The notes under the pieces: model-generated | Databases searched by the model: none | What the model saw: the letters and a program-made list of their open reading frames with translations, nothing else | Told to the model about the DNA's origin: nothing | Assembly (NCBI GenBank): GCA_965224745.1 | Contig: CBDCZY010000002.1 | Location: 620,001-684,000 of the forward strand | Direction of reading: 5' to 3' | DNA: 64,000 bases | Source: CBDCZY01 sp965224745 | GTDB taxonomy: Bacteria; Pseudomonadota; Gammaproteobacteria; Methylococcales; Methylomonadaceae | Program-made: the position numbers and the translations under genes | Shown here: positions 43,305-52,425 of the stretch, in pieces | Layout of the letters: each line of letters begins with the position of its first letter | How positions within the stretch are numbered: position 1 is the first letter of the stretch

Positions 43305-44483
43305 TTACGGTGTGGCTTTTTCATACAAAAACATCCATGCCTCATCCAAATCTTGGTGGCATCGATCCACCCAGTCTTCTCCCCAATAAAAATTGCAACT
43401 GGTTTCAGCTCTCAATAATCGCCACATCGCTTGTTCAATCTCATGATCTCGTTCTTTGTTAGGTGGTCTTTGACCTGCATCCCAACGCATATCATGAATA
43501 AATTGGCTGGCTTCTTTGATTCTCACTAAACCATCTTTTTGTGCCTGTGACCCAGTCCATTGAATAAAATCAAGACCGTCATGAGCACCTGTATTCCAGG
43601 CACCCGTGTTCACTGTTACTTCTCCAAGTACGCCATAACGCTTAATGTACTCATGAATAAAACAAGGTTGAACGGCTTCTTGACTTGCTCTGGCCGCGTC
43701 TAGCAACGGTTGGTAGAAAGCAGTCCAAAAATTACTCCCATCTGTCGTGTTACGAAACCAACCACCGTTATCACCATCAGTACAGGTCACAATCAGAGGA
43801 GAAAAATCGCAATATTTCGTCCTTGCAGTTGCTTCGCTGGCGAACCAGCCATATTCCATACCCGACTCTTGAGCGTCTGACAAATCACGGTCTCGCACTA
43901 CGATTATAATTTCTTCTCCCTCATACTTGGCAATGTGTGGGCGATATCGCAGTTCATGCCATGTCATCGGAGTGATGGCTTCGACATGCAAGCTATCGAC
44001 CAGTACGTATTGATAGCCCATTTTTTTTAGCAACGGTATTAACTCCATGTTAAAACCCATTTCGGGCGGCCAAAACCCCTCGAAATGGTCACGCCACAGC
44101 AAATGTTTGGCAATCCCCAGCCAACGAATCAAATGTTCTTCGCGGTCAGCTCTTGGAATCAAGGGCAATACAGGGTGATAGTAGCCAGTACCCAAAATAT
44201 TAAATATATTTTGATTTTGCAGCTGCCATAATAATGAGCCGCAATCTACGATGCCATAGGCTCGTTGTTGAAAATCAGGATCTGAAAGTGTTTCCAGTAA
44301 CGTTCCGGAAAGTGAAAGGTGAACCCGGGCAATATCGTCGTAAGGCAACAAAGTTCGAGGCATCCTGTCTATTGCATACAAAATTTCTTTTGCTTCCCAA
44401 GCCTGATGTTCTAGCAGGAAGTCAAGATTACCTGCAGGTTGGTGCAGATTAAGAACTAAACCATGATTTATAATTTTATTCAT
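43305..44483 (-). CDS. Glycoside hydrolase family 57 protein (short form)
   Basis: GH57 barrel of 392 residues. The start GLVLNLHQPAGNLDFLLEHQ gives the first His of the fold, followed by GTGYYHPVLPLIPRADREEH, FEGFWPPEMGFNMELIPLL with the likely catalytic Glu near residue 140, and VTCTDGDNGGWFRNTTDGS with the Asp region near 240. It is shorter than the other two GH57 proteins here and belongs to another branch. It lies 190 bases after the GH13 gene on the same strand. Role is alpha-glucan hydrolysis or transfer; subtype unknown. Confidence 0.87.
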   Translation of the reverse strand: MNKIINHGLVLNLHQPAGNLDFLLEHQAWEAKEILYAIDRMPRTLLPYDDIARVHLSLSGTLLETLSDPDFQQRAYGIVDCGSLLWQLQNQNIFNILGTGYYHPVLPLIPRADREEHLIRWLGIAKHLLWRDHFEGFWPPEMGFNMELIPLLKKMGYQYVLVDSLHVEAITPMTWHELRYRPHIAKYEGEEIIIVVRDRDLSDAQESGMEYGWFASEATARTKYCDFSPLIVTCTDGDNGGWFRNTTDGSNFWTAFYQPLLDAARASQEAVQPCFIHEYIKRYGVLGEVTVNTGAWNTGAHDGLDFIQWTGSQAQKDGLVRIKEASQFIHDMRWDAGQRPPNKERDHEIEQAMWRLLRAETSCNFYWGEDWVDRCHQDLDEAWMFLYEKATP

Positions 44484-44675
44484 TACTAATTACATACTTT
44501 AAAAATACACAAGAGAGATAAACTTAATGATGGTGTGGATGGCCCGATTTCAAGCTGTTGTATCTGTTTTTTGCTGAATACACCTAAGTACAACAGATAG
44601 CCTTCAATTTTAATTAACGCGAGCAATAATTTAGAAAGGGCCACAAGACCCATTGTGCATTCTCTACTGGCAACA

Positions 44676-45953
44676 CTATAGGGTATTGGTCGCCACCATA
44701 ACGCGACCCATGCCTGGATGTAACTCGAATTCGTAAGGGGTCGGAATAAAGTCCAGGGTATATTCTGTTGAAATGTCGACCAGCGGTTCGCCATTGTGCA
44801 CATAGTGATATAGATTGTCCACAGCAAAATATTGTTTGCTACTTGGATCCTTGTTCAAAATGACCAAAGCCTGCTCTCGGCTGCAATGAGTAGTTTTTCG
44901 GAAAAATAACATGGCGTCGTGCTCGTGATCGATAATATGAATCGGGCCTTCTTCCTGAAATACTTGGTATTTTGACTTAAATAAATTCACTTCGCGAATG
45001 AAGTCAGTAAGGTCTATTGCGATACTCTCCCAATCTTCAGGTCGACTATTGACTACGTGCAGTGGCTTTTGAAATCCAAACTCAAATCCCATAGGGATCA
45101 TGACGCCAGCAGAAAAAATAGCCGCAAAAAAATAACGTTGTTTTAATACTTCTGCATTTTGATAAGAATCTTGATAAAGCCGGTTAGTATCGTGACTCTC
45201 CGGAAAACTGATAGATGGAACAATTTCTCTAGTGGACTGGTATTGTTCCAACAACCAAGGACTACTGAAATCCCACCACTTTGAGCTATTAAAAATAAAA
45301 CTGAACCCCGCTTCAGCTGTCTGTTTACTTTGTTCAGCCGTGCAGCCTAGCGTTTCTGCAGTAAATATAACGTCAGGATATTTCTTGGTAATGCCTCCAA
45401 TTAAACGACGCCATAAAAAACTGGGTATCTGATAGGCTGCATCGCAGCGAAAACCCTTAAAACCCAAACTTATAAAATGTTCCACGATGTCGAAATAAAA
45501 CTGATACAACGTTTCATCGTGCTTGATCCTCTCGTGATCAAAGCGGGCTAAATCATACCAGACAACTTGTTGACCATCCTCCATACAATCCGGATGCGCC
45601 ACTTTGCCATCGGAATCGCGTAAGAACCATTTTGGATGTTTTTTGACAATTGCTGAATCGATAGCGCAATGATTGATAACTAAATCAATCATGAACTTGA
45701 CTCCCCATTGCTTTTCGTTTCGCCGAATGGTTTCTAGAACTTGTCGGTCTGGCTTTTTGCGTGATTTCTTATCAACGAATTGAGGGTTGATCTGAAAATA
45801 ATCGGCAATCGAATATAAACTTCCAGAAATACCAGGTTGTTGTATAGGGTTGACAAAAATCCAGTCAAACCCCATGGACGAAGCTCTTTCAATATGACGA
45901 TCCCAGTCTTTAAACTCCCCTGCGAGTCTAGGAAACAAATTATATATTTTCAT
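44676..45953 (-). CDS. GH13 alpha-amylase family enzyme
   Basis: A (beta/alpha)8 GH13 enzyme of 425 residues with all four conserved regions: FMIDLVINHC (I), GFRCDAAYQIP with the Asp nucleophile (II), VIFTAETLGCT with the acid/base Glu (III) and FPESHDTNRL with the transition-state Asp (IV). The opening KIYNLFPRLAGEFKDWDRHI, lacking an N-terminal carbohydrate module, and the SGSLYSIADY loop suggest a sugar-transferring or maltosyltransferase-like GH13 subfamily more than a secreted amylase; that is inference. No signal peptide, so it acts in the cytoplasm. It starts ten bases after glgA ends. Confidence 0.88.
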   Translation of the reverse strand: MKIYNLFPRLAGEFKDWDRHIERASSMGFDWIFVNPIQQPGISGSLYSIADYFQINPQFVDKKSRKKPDRQVLETIRRNEKQWGVKFMIDLVINHCAIDSAIVKKHPKWFLRDSDGKVAHPDCMEDGQQVVWYDLARFDHERIKHDETLYQFYFDIVEHFISLGFKGFRCDAAYQIPSFLWRRLIGGITKKYPDVIFTAETLGCTAEQSKQTAEAGFSFIFNSSKWWDFSSPWLLEQYQSTREIVPSISFPESHDTNRLYQDSYQNAEVLKQRYFFAAIFSAGVMIPMGFEFGFQKPLHVVNSRPEDWESIAIDLTDFIREVNLFKSKYQVFQEEGPIHIIDHEHDAMLFFRKTTHCSREQALVILNKDPSSKQYFAVDNLYHYVHNGEPLVDISTEYTLDFIPTPYEFELHPGMGRVMVATNTL

Positions 45954-45963
45954 TATTATGGTT

Positions 45964-48036
45964 TTATTTTTCGCGTATATAGTCGTAAATATTCAGGTAG
46001 TGTTGTCCAGCATATTTCCATGAATAATCGTATCGCATAGCGTTTTTCATCAATTCACGAAAATGCTCTGGAAATTGATAATAACAACTAATCGCCCGGG
46101 ATAAAGCTGATTCCACCCCTACATCATTATAGTCTTTAAACACATAACCATTTCGCTGATCCAGAGATTTATCATGAGCATCGTCTTTATCAAATACCGT
46201 ATCGGCCAACCCTCCCACTGAACGCACAATCGGGATTGTTCCGTAATGCATAGCAATTAACTGAGTCAGCCCGCAGGGTTCAAATAAACTAGGCACTACC
46301 ATCATATCTGAGCCCGCATAAATGAGGTGCGCAAGATCTTCGTCAAACCCCACTTCAATATGGCAATCCGGGCTATCATTCAGATGGCGTTTGAGTTCCC
46401 AAAAGTATTGATTAATGGTGCTCTCAGGACTTGAGCCAAGAATAATAAACTGGGCTGAGTTATTTAGCGAATAAAATAACGCGTGACGAACCAAGTCGAG
46501 CCCTTTTTGAGGATCCAGACGTCCGACGAAGGCAATAATGGGTTTTTCGCATTCCGCTAACAATAGCCGGTTTCTTAAAGCGCTTTTGTTTTCGTATTTC
46601 TTCTCGACAGTATCAACATTATATTGAACCGGAATGTGGCTATCGATTTCAGGATTCCAGGTGTCATAATCTATACCATTGACAATTCCGCCATATTTGT
46701 AATGGTGGGTATGTAAAGTCGACTCAAGCCCAAAACCCTGGCCTCCGTCTTTAGTTTCCCCGGCATAACGAGGCGATACCGTCGTAACGAAATTAGAGTA
46801 AACGATGCCACCTTTCATCAAGTTAATCGCATTCGGAATATGGTTGTCGTGCAACCGGTCATGATGAAAATAATATTCAGGTCGATGGAGCCCCGTCGCA
46901 TTGAGTAAAAAATCGCCAGTCACGCCTTGATGCTTAAAGTTATGGATCGTAAAGCAAACCCGTGGATGGGTCATCCCCATATGTTGATAAACTTCATATA
47001 AAAACACCGGAACTAATGCCGTTTGCCAATCATGGCAATGAATAATGTCTGGATGCTTACCTGACTGCAAAAGAAATTCAACCCCAGCTCGACAAAAAAA
47101 AGCGTAGCGTAAAATATCGTCATCAAAACCGTAGATTGATCCGCGATTAAAAAAATTATCCTCTGAATGTGGTTCTATAAAAAAACATTTACGATCATGC
47201 ACAAAACCAAACCAAACCGTGCAATGAATCTGACCCTCATACCAGGGCACCCGAAGATCTTCGAAAGTTTTGCATAACCCCCAAACGTGGCTGTAACGCA
47301 TGCAATCATACTTAGGAAGGATAATTTCAACGCTGTGGCCACGCATTTCCAATTCACGACTCAATCCTGTCACAACATCGGCTAAGCCTCCTACTTTTGC
47401 CAAAGGCGCCAGTTCTGGGGTTATTTGCACCACATACATGGACGCGTAATCTGGCCCGGGTCTTTCGTATTGAAATTCCTCTTCGTCATCTACTGAGGCC
47501 TCGCCGGCATAGGCTGTTTGCAAATTTTGTTGCTCAGAAAATGGCAGGTTAATTGATTCGGCGACCTCAACGTCCGGGGCAGTTGGCGCAAAATCATTTT
47601 CCGGATCAACATAAAAATCCGATTTAGCTGCAGAAGAAACGGAGAAATCATCAGAGCTTGCTGGCACCTTTGTTCTGCTTTCCGAATCAGAAGAACGTAC
47701 AACTCGTTTTTGTTTAGGAACAGCCTCTGCAACGTCAGATTGATGCACCTTGGATTTTTTTTTACTGGTTTTCGCTATTTTGGATTGCACTGGCTTTACC
47801 GCAACTTTCCCGGTTGAAACCTTTTCAGAATCTACTTTATTATTTTCACTTTGCTGGCTGGAAACAACTTGATTCTTGTTGTCTTTAGCTTTCGCGCTAA
47901 CTGCTCTCCGTTTTTGTTCAGAAGGCGTGGTGGTTTTATCTTCTGTTGCTACCTTTTGAGAGGGTTTTGTCGAGCTCGCGATTGATTTTCCAGGTGCGGT
48001 TTTGGTTTTATCTTTGCTTGATTTCTTTCTAACCAT
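45964..48036 (-). CDS. glgA: Glycogen/starch synthase with long N-terminal extension
   Basis: GT5 glucosyltransferase that elongates alpha-1,4-glucans from ADP-glucose (or a related donor). The catalytic part (about residues 200-690) starts at YVVQITPELAPLAKVGGLAD with the KVGGLADV donor-binding motif, includes HCHDWQTALVPVFLYE and FTIHNFKHQG, and ends with PIIAFVGRLDPQKGLDLVRH, then MVVPSLFEPCGLTQLIAM. The first roughly 195 residues are extra: Lys/Ser/Thr-rich, then acidic, low complexity, with no recognisable fold. Normal bacterial GlgA has about 480 residues. Co-oriented with the branching-enzyme gene 50 bases upstream. Confidence 0.92.
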   Translation of the reverse strand: MVRKKSSKDKTKTAPGKSIASSTKPSQKVATEDKTTTPSEQKRRAVSAKAKDNKNQVVSSQQSENNKVDSEKVSTGKVAVKPVQSKIAKTSKKKSKVHQSDVAEAVPKQKRVVRSSDSESRTKVPASSDDFSVSSAAKSDFYVDPENDFAPTAPDVEVAESINLPFSEQQNLQTAYAGEASVDDEEEFQYERPGPDYASMYVVQITPELAPLAKVGGLADVVTGLSRELEMRGHSVEIILPKYDCMRYSHVWGLCKTFEDLRVPWYEGQIHCTVWFGFVHDRKCFFIEPHSEDNFFNRGSIYGFDDDILRYAFFCRAGVEFLLQSGKHPDIIHCHDWQTALVPVFLYEVYQHMGMTHPRVCFTIHNFKHQGVTGDFLLNATGLHRPEYYFHHDRLHDNHIPNAINLMKGGIVYSNFVTTVSPRYAGETKDGGQGFGLESTLHTHHYKYGGIVNGIDYDTWNPEIDSHIPVQYNVDTVEKKYENKSALRNRLLLAECEKPIIAFVGRLDPQKGLDLVRHALFYSLNNSAQFIILGSSPESTINQYFWELKRHLNDSPDCHIEVGFDEDLAHLIYAGSDMMVVPSLFEPCGLTQLIAMHYGTIPIVRSVGGLADTVFDKDDAHDKSLDQRNGYVFKDYNDVGVESALSRAISCYYQFPEHFRELMKNAMRYDYSWKYAGQHYLNIYDYIREK

Positions 48037-48086
48037 GTCTTTTTTTTACGGATAACCCATTAAGCATTAAGTAATGAGACGACGAA

Positions 48087-49685
48087 TCACTTGGTTGAAG
48101 AAGCGTAGTCCCTAAAATCAATATTGGGAAATACGTTATCCATTACTTCCAGTGCAACCAAATTTCGTTCTTCTATCGTATTCTTTCGAATGCAGTTTTG
48201 TAAATAGTTAAATCGCGCCAGATGATCGGTAATTCGCTTCTTGGCATAATCAATGGTGGTACCTGATTTAAGAATGAATGGCCAATCGGACGCTTGCGCC
48301 AGCAACAAGGATCGAGCAGCTTGATTCAAGGCTCTTTCTATCAAGAAATCATGTTCACCACCAGCAAATTCAGTAGCTAATTGTTCCATTTCCCTTCCTG
48401 CCTGATGTAGGAAAGGATAAATCCATGCATTGGTTTCATTGATCCAGAAATTTGAATAACCCTGATCACCCCATGTTGAAGCTGAGGGAATTGACACTTG
48501 GTGCGCATCGACCAAAGACAAGTAATCCGAGCAGCTGACTAGCTGCAAGTCATCCTCATATTTTTCAACACCCCTGAACAAACCTTCAAGCCAATGCGGG
48601 CCTTCAAACCACCAATGACCAAATAGTTCAGCATCATACGGTGCAACTACAATGGGTGGGCGGTCCATATCATCAGCCAAACGAGCTAGTTGCTGCTGTC
48701 GTTTCTGTAAAAAATCCTCAGCATGCATCGTTGCCTTGGCAAGAGCTGCTCGTGGTTGATAAATCGCTTTAGGCAAATCGTGTCCAGTCACCCGATGATA
48801 TTTGATGCCCGTATTGACCCTGATTGATTGGTCTACCATACACGGGGCAAGATAGTCCAAATCAAGTTCAAAGCCAATATCTTGATGATATTCACGATAC
48901 TCATAATCCCCTGGGTAACCTTCATGCGAACTCCAGACTTGTTTTGATGACTCTGGGTCTCGCCCAAACGCCATAACGCCGTTACCACAATCAAGAGGCG
49001 CATAAACATCATTATTCGGCCTTTGACTTGCATGCAAAATACCGTGCGTATCGGTCAAGAAGTACTGTATATCAAAGTCGCCCAATATCTCTTCCAAACC
49101 AGGGTAAAATCCGCACTCGGGAAGCCAAAATCCTTTGGGATAAAACCCAAAATTATCATTAAAGGTATCTAGCCCAATTTTAATTTGGTTTCGAACTGAG
49201 CTTGCATTGACATTCAAAAGTGGTAAGAAGCCATGGGTCGCGGCACATGTCATCAACTCTAAACGACCTGACTCTTGGTGCTTTTTGAAAGCTTGTAACA
49301 AATCGCAAGCATAGTGCGTTTGAAAAACAGCCAAGGTATTGATAAAAAAACGTCGATAAAGTCGCGCTAATACTTGCAGCTCGGGTTGTTTTCGTGTCCT
49401 GGTTATTTCTTTTTCTGACAGTTCAATCAAAGCGTTCAAGTGCTGCAAATAACGAGATCTTAATAGCTCATCACATAACATCGTTATAAGCGGTGGCGAC
49501 AACGATAAAGTTAAGCGGCACGGAATAGCTTCAGCTTGTAACCGGTCCAAGGCTCGAATGAGAGGTATATAACATTCAGTGATCGCCTCAAACAACCACC
49601 TTTCTTCTAAAAGACCATCGTGCTCAGGATGTCGCACATAAGGTAAATGAGCATGCAAAATGATGCTTACAAAACCGTTTTTCAT
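48087..49685 (-). CDS. GH57 1,4-alpha-glucan branching enzyme
   Basis: GH57 enzyme of 532 residues. The hallmark ILHAHLPYVRHPEHDGLLEE opens the protein, followed by TCAATHGFLPLL near residue 146, FWLPECGFYPGLEEIL with the Glu nucleophile near 185, and VVAPYDAELFGHWWFEGPHW with the catalytic Asp near 350. A C-terminal DUF1957-type helical domain (about 430-520) is seen in characterised GH57 branching enzymes. Introduces alpha-1,6 branches in glycogen. It replaces the missing GH13-type GlgB in this cluster. Directly follows the DUF4912 gene by five bases. Confidence 0.9.
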   Translation of the reverse strand: MKNGFVSIILHAHLPYVRHPEHDGLLEERWLFEAITECYIPLIRALDRLQAEAIPCRLTLSLSPPLITMLCDELLRSRYLQHLNALIELSEKEITRTRKQPELQVLARLYRRFFINTLAVFQTHYACDLLQAFKKHQESGRLELMTCAATHGFLPLLNVNASSVRNQIKIGLDTFNDNFGFYPKGFWLPECGFYPGLEEILGDFDIQYFLTDTHGILHASQRPNNDVYAPLDCGNGVMAFGRDPESSKQVWSSHEGYPGDYEYREYHQDIGFELDLDYLAPCMVDQSIRVNTGIKYHRVTGHDLPKAIYQPRAALAKATMHAEDFLQKRQQQLARLADDMDRPPIVVAPYDAELFGHWWFEGPHWLEGLFRGVEKYEDDLQLVSCSDYLSLVDAHQVSIPSASTWGDQGYSNFWINETNAWIYPFLHQAGREMEQLATEFAGGEHDFLIERALNQAARSLLLAQASDWPFILKSGTTIDYAKKRITDHLARFNYLQNCIRKNTIEERNLVALEVMDNVFPNIDFRDYASSTK

Positions 49686-49690
49686 GCCGC

Positions 49691-50527
49691 CTAGCAGGGA
49701 GAATTTTGGCCGGAGGGATTATTTAACCAACTATCACTGTCCGAGACGGCTGATTTAGTGGTAGTAACTGATTGATCTAATCGAATAATGTTTATTCCTT
49801 TCTGATTAAGTGTCCGTTTGATTTGATAATCGATTAAAACTTCATCGTAGGAGCTATTATGAACCCTGTTATCGGTTGCATTCTGTCTAGCGAACCCCAA
49901 ACTAGAGATAGTTTCTTTTTGACTTTTCTCAATCAAAACTTGCCTGATTTTGTGCTCAACCCCTTGCTTATCGTATGTTTGATACTCGCCTGCTATATCA
50001 TTTCTAGCGGAATAAACATTTGTGATATCCATTGCTGATTGCAAGCTTGGAGTCTTCTTTGTGGATTGTGGACCCGACCCCATTCTTTCTCTCGGAACAT
50101 GTATTAAGTTGGAATAAACCACAGGAGTAAAACGAGCATTGTCATTACGCCAACCTACCGAGCAAGAATAAGCAGTTTCGTCAACGGGTAAACGAACTAG
50201 AGAATGATGTTGTTGCTGCTCAATCGGTACGTCAAACCACAATTTATTCCCTTCAAACGACGTGATTTCTTGAGGACGCCAAAACACCCTCAGTATCAAT
50301 GTTTCCTGCTCAAAATTACTTTTTTTAGCAGCAATGGTTGTCTCATCCAGATTCCAATAAACATATAGATGATGAGGATCAACCGGCAGAGCCACTAATT
50401 CAAGCGTTGGATGATCTTTATCGGGCGCAAAATGCTCAGAAATGTTATGACTAATGTCACACAATTCTTTAGCGTTCAGCTGAATCTCACTATTGTTGAT
50501 GGACTGCCAGTATTTATTCGTACTCAT
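49691..50527 (-). CDS. DUF4912-domain protein
   Basis: Protein of 278 residues whose N-terminal half (about 40-150) carries LVALPVDPHHLYVYWNLDE and ILRVFWRP, the core of DUF4912 domains. These resemble carbohydrate-binding beta folds and often occur beside GH57 branching enzymes. The C-terminal half is polar and poorly conserved. First gene of the minus-strand glucan cluster, ending five bases before the branching-enzyme start, so its promoter probably drives the set. A role in glucan binding or regulation is plausible but unproven. Confidence 0.83.
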   Translation of the reverse strand: MSTNKYWQSINNSEIQLNAKELCDISHNISEHFAPDKDHPTLELVALPVDPHHLYVYWNLDETTIAAKKSNFEQETLILRVFWRPQEITSFEGNKLWFDVPIEQQQHHSLVRLPVDETAYSCSVGWRNDNARFTPVVYSNLIHVPRERMGSGPQSTKKTPSLQSAMDITNVYSARNDIAGEYQTYDKQGVEHKIRQVLIEKSQKETISSLGFARQNATDNRVHNSSYDEVLIDYQIKRTLNQKGINIIRLDQSVTTTKSAVSDSDSWLNNPSGQNSPC

Positions 50528-50772
50528 TTAGCCCTAAGTTATTGTTATACTTGTCGCTACCACTAGAAATTGAATATGATTAAAAAAGACAATGTTGAAT
50601 ATATCACATTACTTGTTGAGCCAAATAGTGAGCAGGCGAATTATTGATTTCAACAATCAAACATTGTGACGAAAATAAAAGACTCTATCAGGTGGATTTT
50701 CATGTGAAAAATTACCTTATTTTCACCTTGATTTTAAACGACAATAGTTTGGTCACTTTGGGTTTAAACTAA

Positions 50773-50931
50773 GGACATCTCTAATAATTTGAGATTTTTG
50801 ATTTAAGTTTTTTGCTTGAGTCCTATGAGAACGGTTTTCAAGAATTGCAGTGACTATTTTATATGCATGGGGATCGTAAATACTCACCTATCGTTGAAAC
50901 CAGACAAAAAGCAAATTAATTTGAGATAGCC
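50773..50931. repeat. Palindromic MITE-like element, family A copy 2
   Basis: About 159 bases starting GGACATCTCTAATAATTTGAG and ending TTAATTTGAGATAGCC, so ends are imperfect inverted repeats. It shares the opening CTCTAATAAT, the GGGATCGTA box and the right GACAAAAAG box with copy 1 at 16826. The remaining parts of 50528-50972 are AT-rich, without an ORF, and must carry the promoter of the glucan cluster. Confidence 0.6.
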
Positions 50932-50972
50932 GTTATATGGATTCTAATGCGTAACTAAACAGAGGTGCGAAT

Positions 50973-51578
50973 ATGAGTGCTACCCAGAAAAATGTGTCGA
51001 ACAGTCAAGAAAGTGTAGCTTTGCTGCAAATCAGAGCGGCTCAGTGGCTTATTCTGAAGGATCGTAAGCAAGGCTTAGCATCTCTTAACGAGATATTTCG
51101 AAAAGGTAAAAAACCATTACAAAGTTCATTGGATGGTCACTACGATGGTGAATTAATAGCGCTGGATATTGCGCCTATTGTTTCCAAATCAGTTGAGGTT
51201 TTAGCCCGTTATTGGATGCCATGGAAAGGTAAATTTCTAATTAAAAAGGATAAAAAAGGCGACAACATCTTTGGCGAAAAAAACCGCTGGCTACTCAAAG
51301 TGCTCTTTCCATTTTACAAAAATTATTCTGATTACACTTCAGAAACTTTCAGAACCTTTGTCTTCCAGACTTCCACTGGTAAAGGTCAAGTGGACCAAGA
51401 TCGACAAGTTTTCAAAATTGACTATGCAATTCCAGAAAACCCGGCTCTGTCTATCCGAAGAATTTTGGATGAAATCGTCCAAGTGGATGAGCAACTGTTT
51501 CTAGGAAAAATTCATTTTAAGTTGTGGTGGGGCCGCTGGAAAATGATGGGGTATTTTTTATTACGTCATCCCTCTTAG
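50973..51578 (+). CDS. Hypothetical protein of 201 residues
   Basis: I do not recognise this family. The protein is soluble, with no signal peptide; ATG at 50973 follows AGAGGTGCG, a usable ribosome binding site. Notable segments are the motif LDGHYDGELIALDIAP near residue 55, WMPWKGKFLIKKDKKGDN near 87, FRTFVFQTSTGKGQVDQD near 124 and the Trp-rich C-terminus KIHFKLWWGRWKMMGYFLLR. The pattern of short beta strands with Gly/Trp suggests a small barrel such as a lipocalin-like fold; this is a guess. Its flanks are palindromic elements on both sides. Confidence 0.6.
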   Translation: MSATQKNVSNSQESVALLQIRAAQWLILKDRKQGLASLNEIFRKGKKPLQSSLDGHYDGELIALDIAPIVSKSVEVLARYWMPWKGKFLIKKDKKGDNIFGEKNRWLLKVLFPFYKNYSDYTSETFRTFVFQTSTGKGQVDQDRQVFKIDYAIPENPALSIRRILDEIVQVDEQLFLGKIHFKLWWGRWKMMGYFLLRHPS

Positions 51579-52425
51579 TTTTTTACTCACACTGATACCC
51601 GTTGAACATGTATTGCAACGAGGGAACTAATATATCACTGAGGCCAAGACAAGTGTTTTAAATTGGGCAACTCAACCTTGAGACGATTTGCTCCTGATTA
51701 CTCCCGAGAGTGGATTGTGAATGTGCCTTATTGGTTGCCACTAAGAATATTGCGGTCGAGTATGTTCGCCTTTACCAGCACGAATTGTATGGGTCAGATT
51801 CAGCCCTTTTCTGAACAACTTATCTTCAGTATCGGAAAACTGGAGATGACAAAGTAGCACATTGTTCATTTTTTTATTACAACTCTTTGATATCATGCTT
51901 GAAAATATTAAAGAACCAATCGGGTCACAACCCTAAAGCGTAAAACCTTTCCTTTAAATTATCCCTTCAGAATCCCTCTAATCACAGGCTAAGGAACGCG
52001 CACGGAATAAGTTCGGCAACTAGCGCGGGGTTTTTGTTTGTCTTCAAGGCGTGGCAACAGGCGCATAGCAGGCTACGCAACTGTTGTCACAACACCGAAG
52101 ACGGACAAAAAAACAAGTTAGTTGTCGTAGTTATTTCGTGCACGTTCCATAGTAACCCAGTGATTTATTACCCCTTGTTTTGAAAAAGTGAGAAAAATGT
52201 AGCATTTTCGATGGGTATTACTTCACAACTCCTTGTGGAGTCAGCGCGTTATAGTGTTACTAAACAATAACTTAATCGGGTAGGTCTGACTTGACTCAAA
52301 GTCTCCGTTGTTGATCTTTGTCAATGAATGATAAAGGTGTAACACAATATTTTATACGCTTTTTAACCATACAGTACCTCCAAAAGGGTATTGATCCATC
52401 GTGAACAAGCATGCAGGAGATCGAA
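51579..52425. other. Gene-poor region with one palindromic element
   Basis: About 850 bases between two unknown genes. The only clear structure is the family B palindromic element at 51993-52148. A second small hairpin, ACTCC/GGAGT, is near 52228-52241. No convincing ORF or RNA gene is visible; short open frames in the region lack ribosome binding sites and family signatures. Confidence 0.5.
51993..52148. repeat. Palindromic element, family B copy 2
   Basis: Element of 156 bases with 30-base terminal inverted repeats that agree at 25 positions, opening GGAACGCGCACGGAATAA and ending TTATTTCGTGCACGTTCC. The core hairpin from 52034 matches copy 1 at 43158, with TTGTTTGTCTTCAAGGCG and CCGAAGACGGACAAA at its base. 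No ORF; a non-autonomous transposon (MITE) or large REP-like repeat. Confidence 0.75.

Noticed and set aside
44486..44827. Possible gene between the GH13 and GH57 genes
   Set aside because: It overlaps the end of the GH13 gene out of frame, shows no domain, and is low-quality sequence; the gap is treated as intergenic.
51663..51857. 64-codon ORF after the 201-residue hypothetical gene
   Set aside because: No ribosome binding site, no motif and no context; likely chance.
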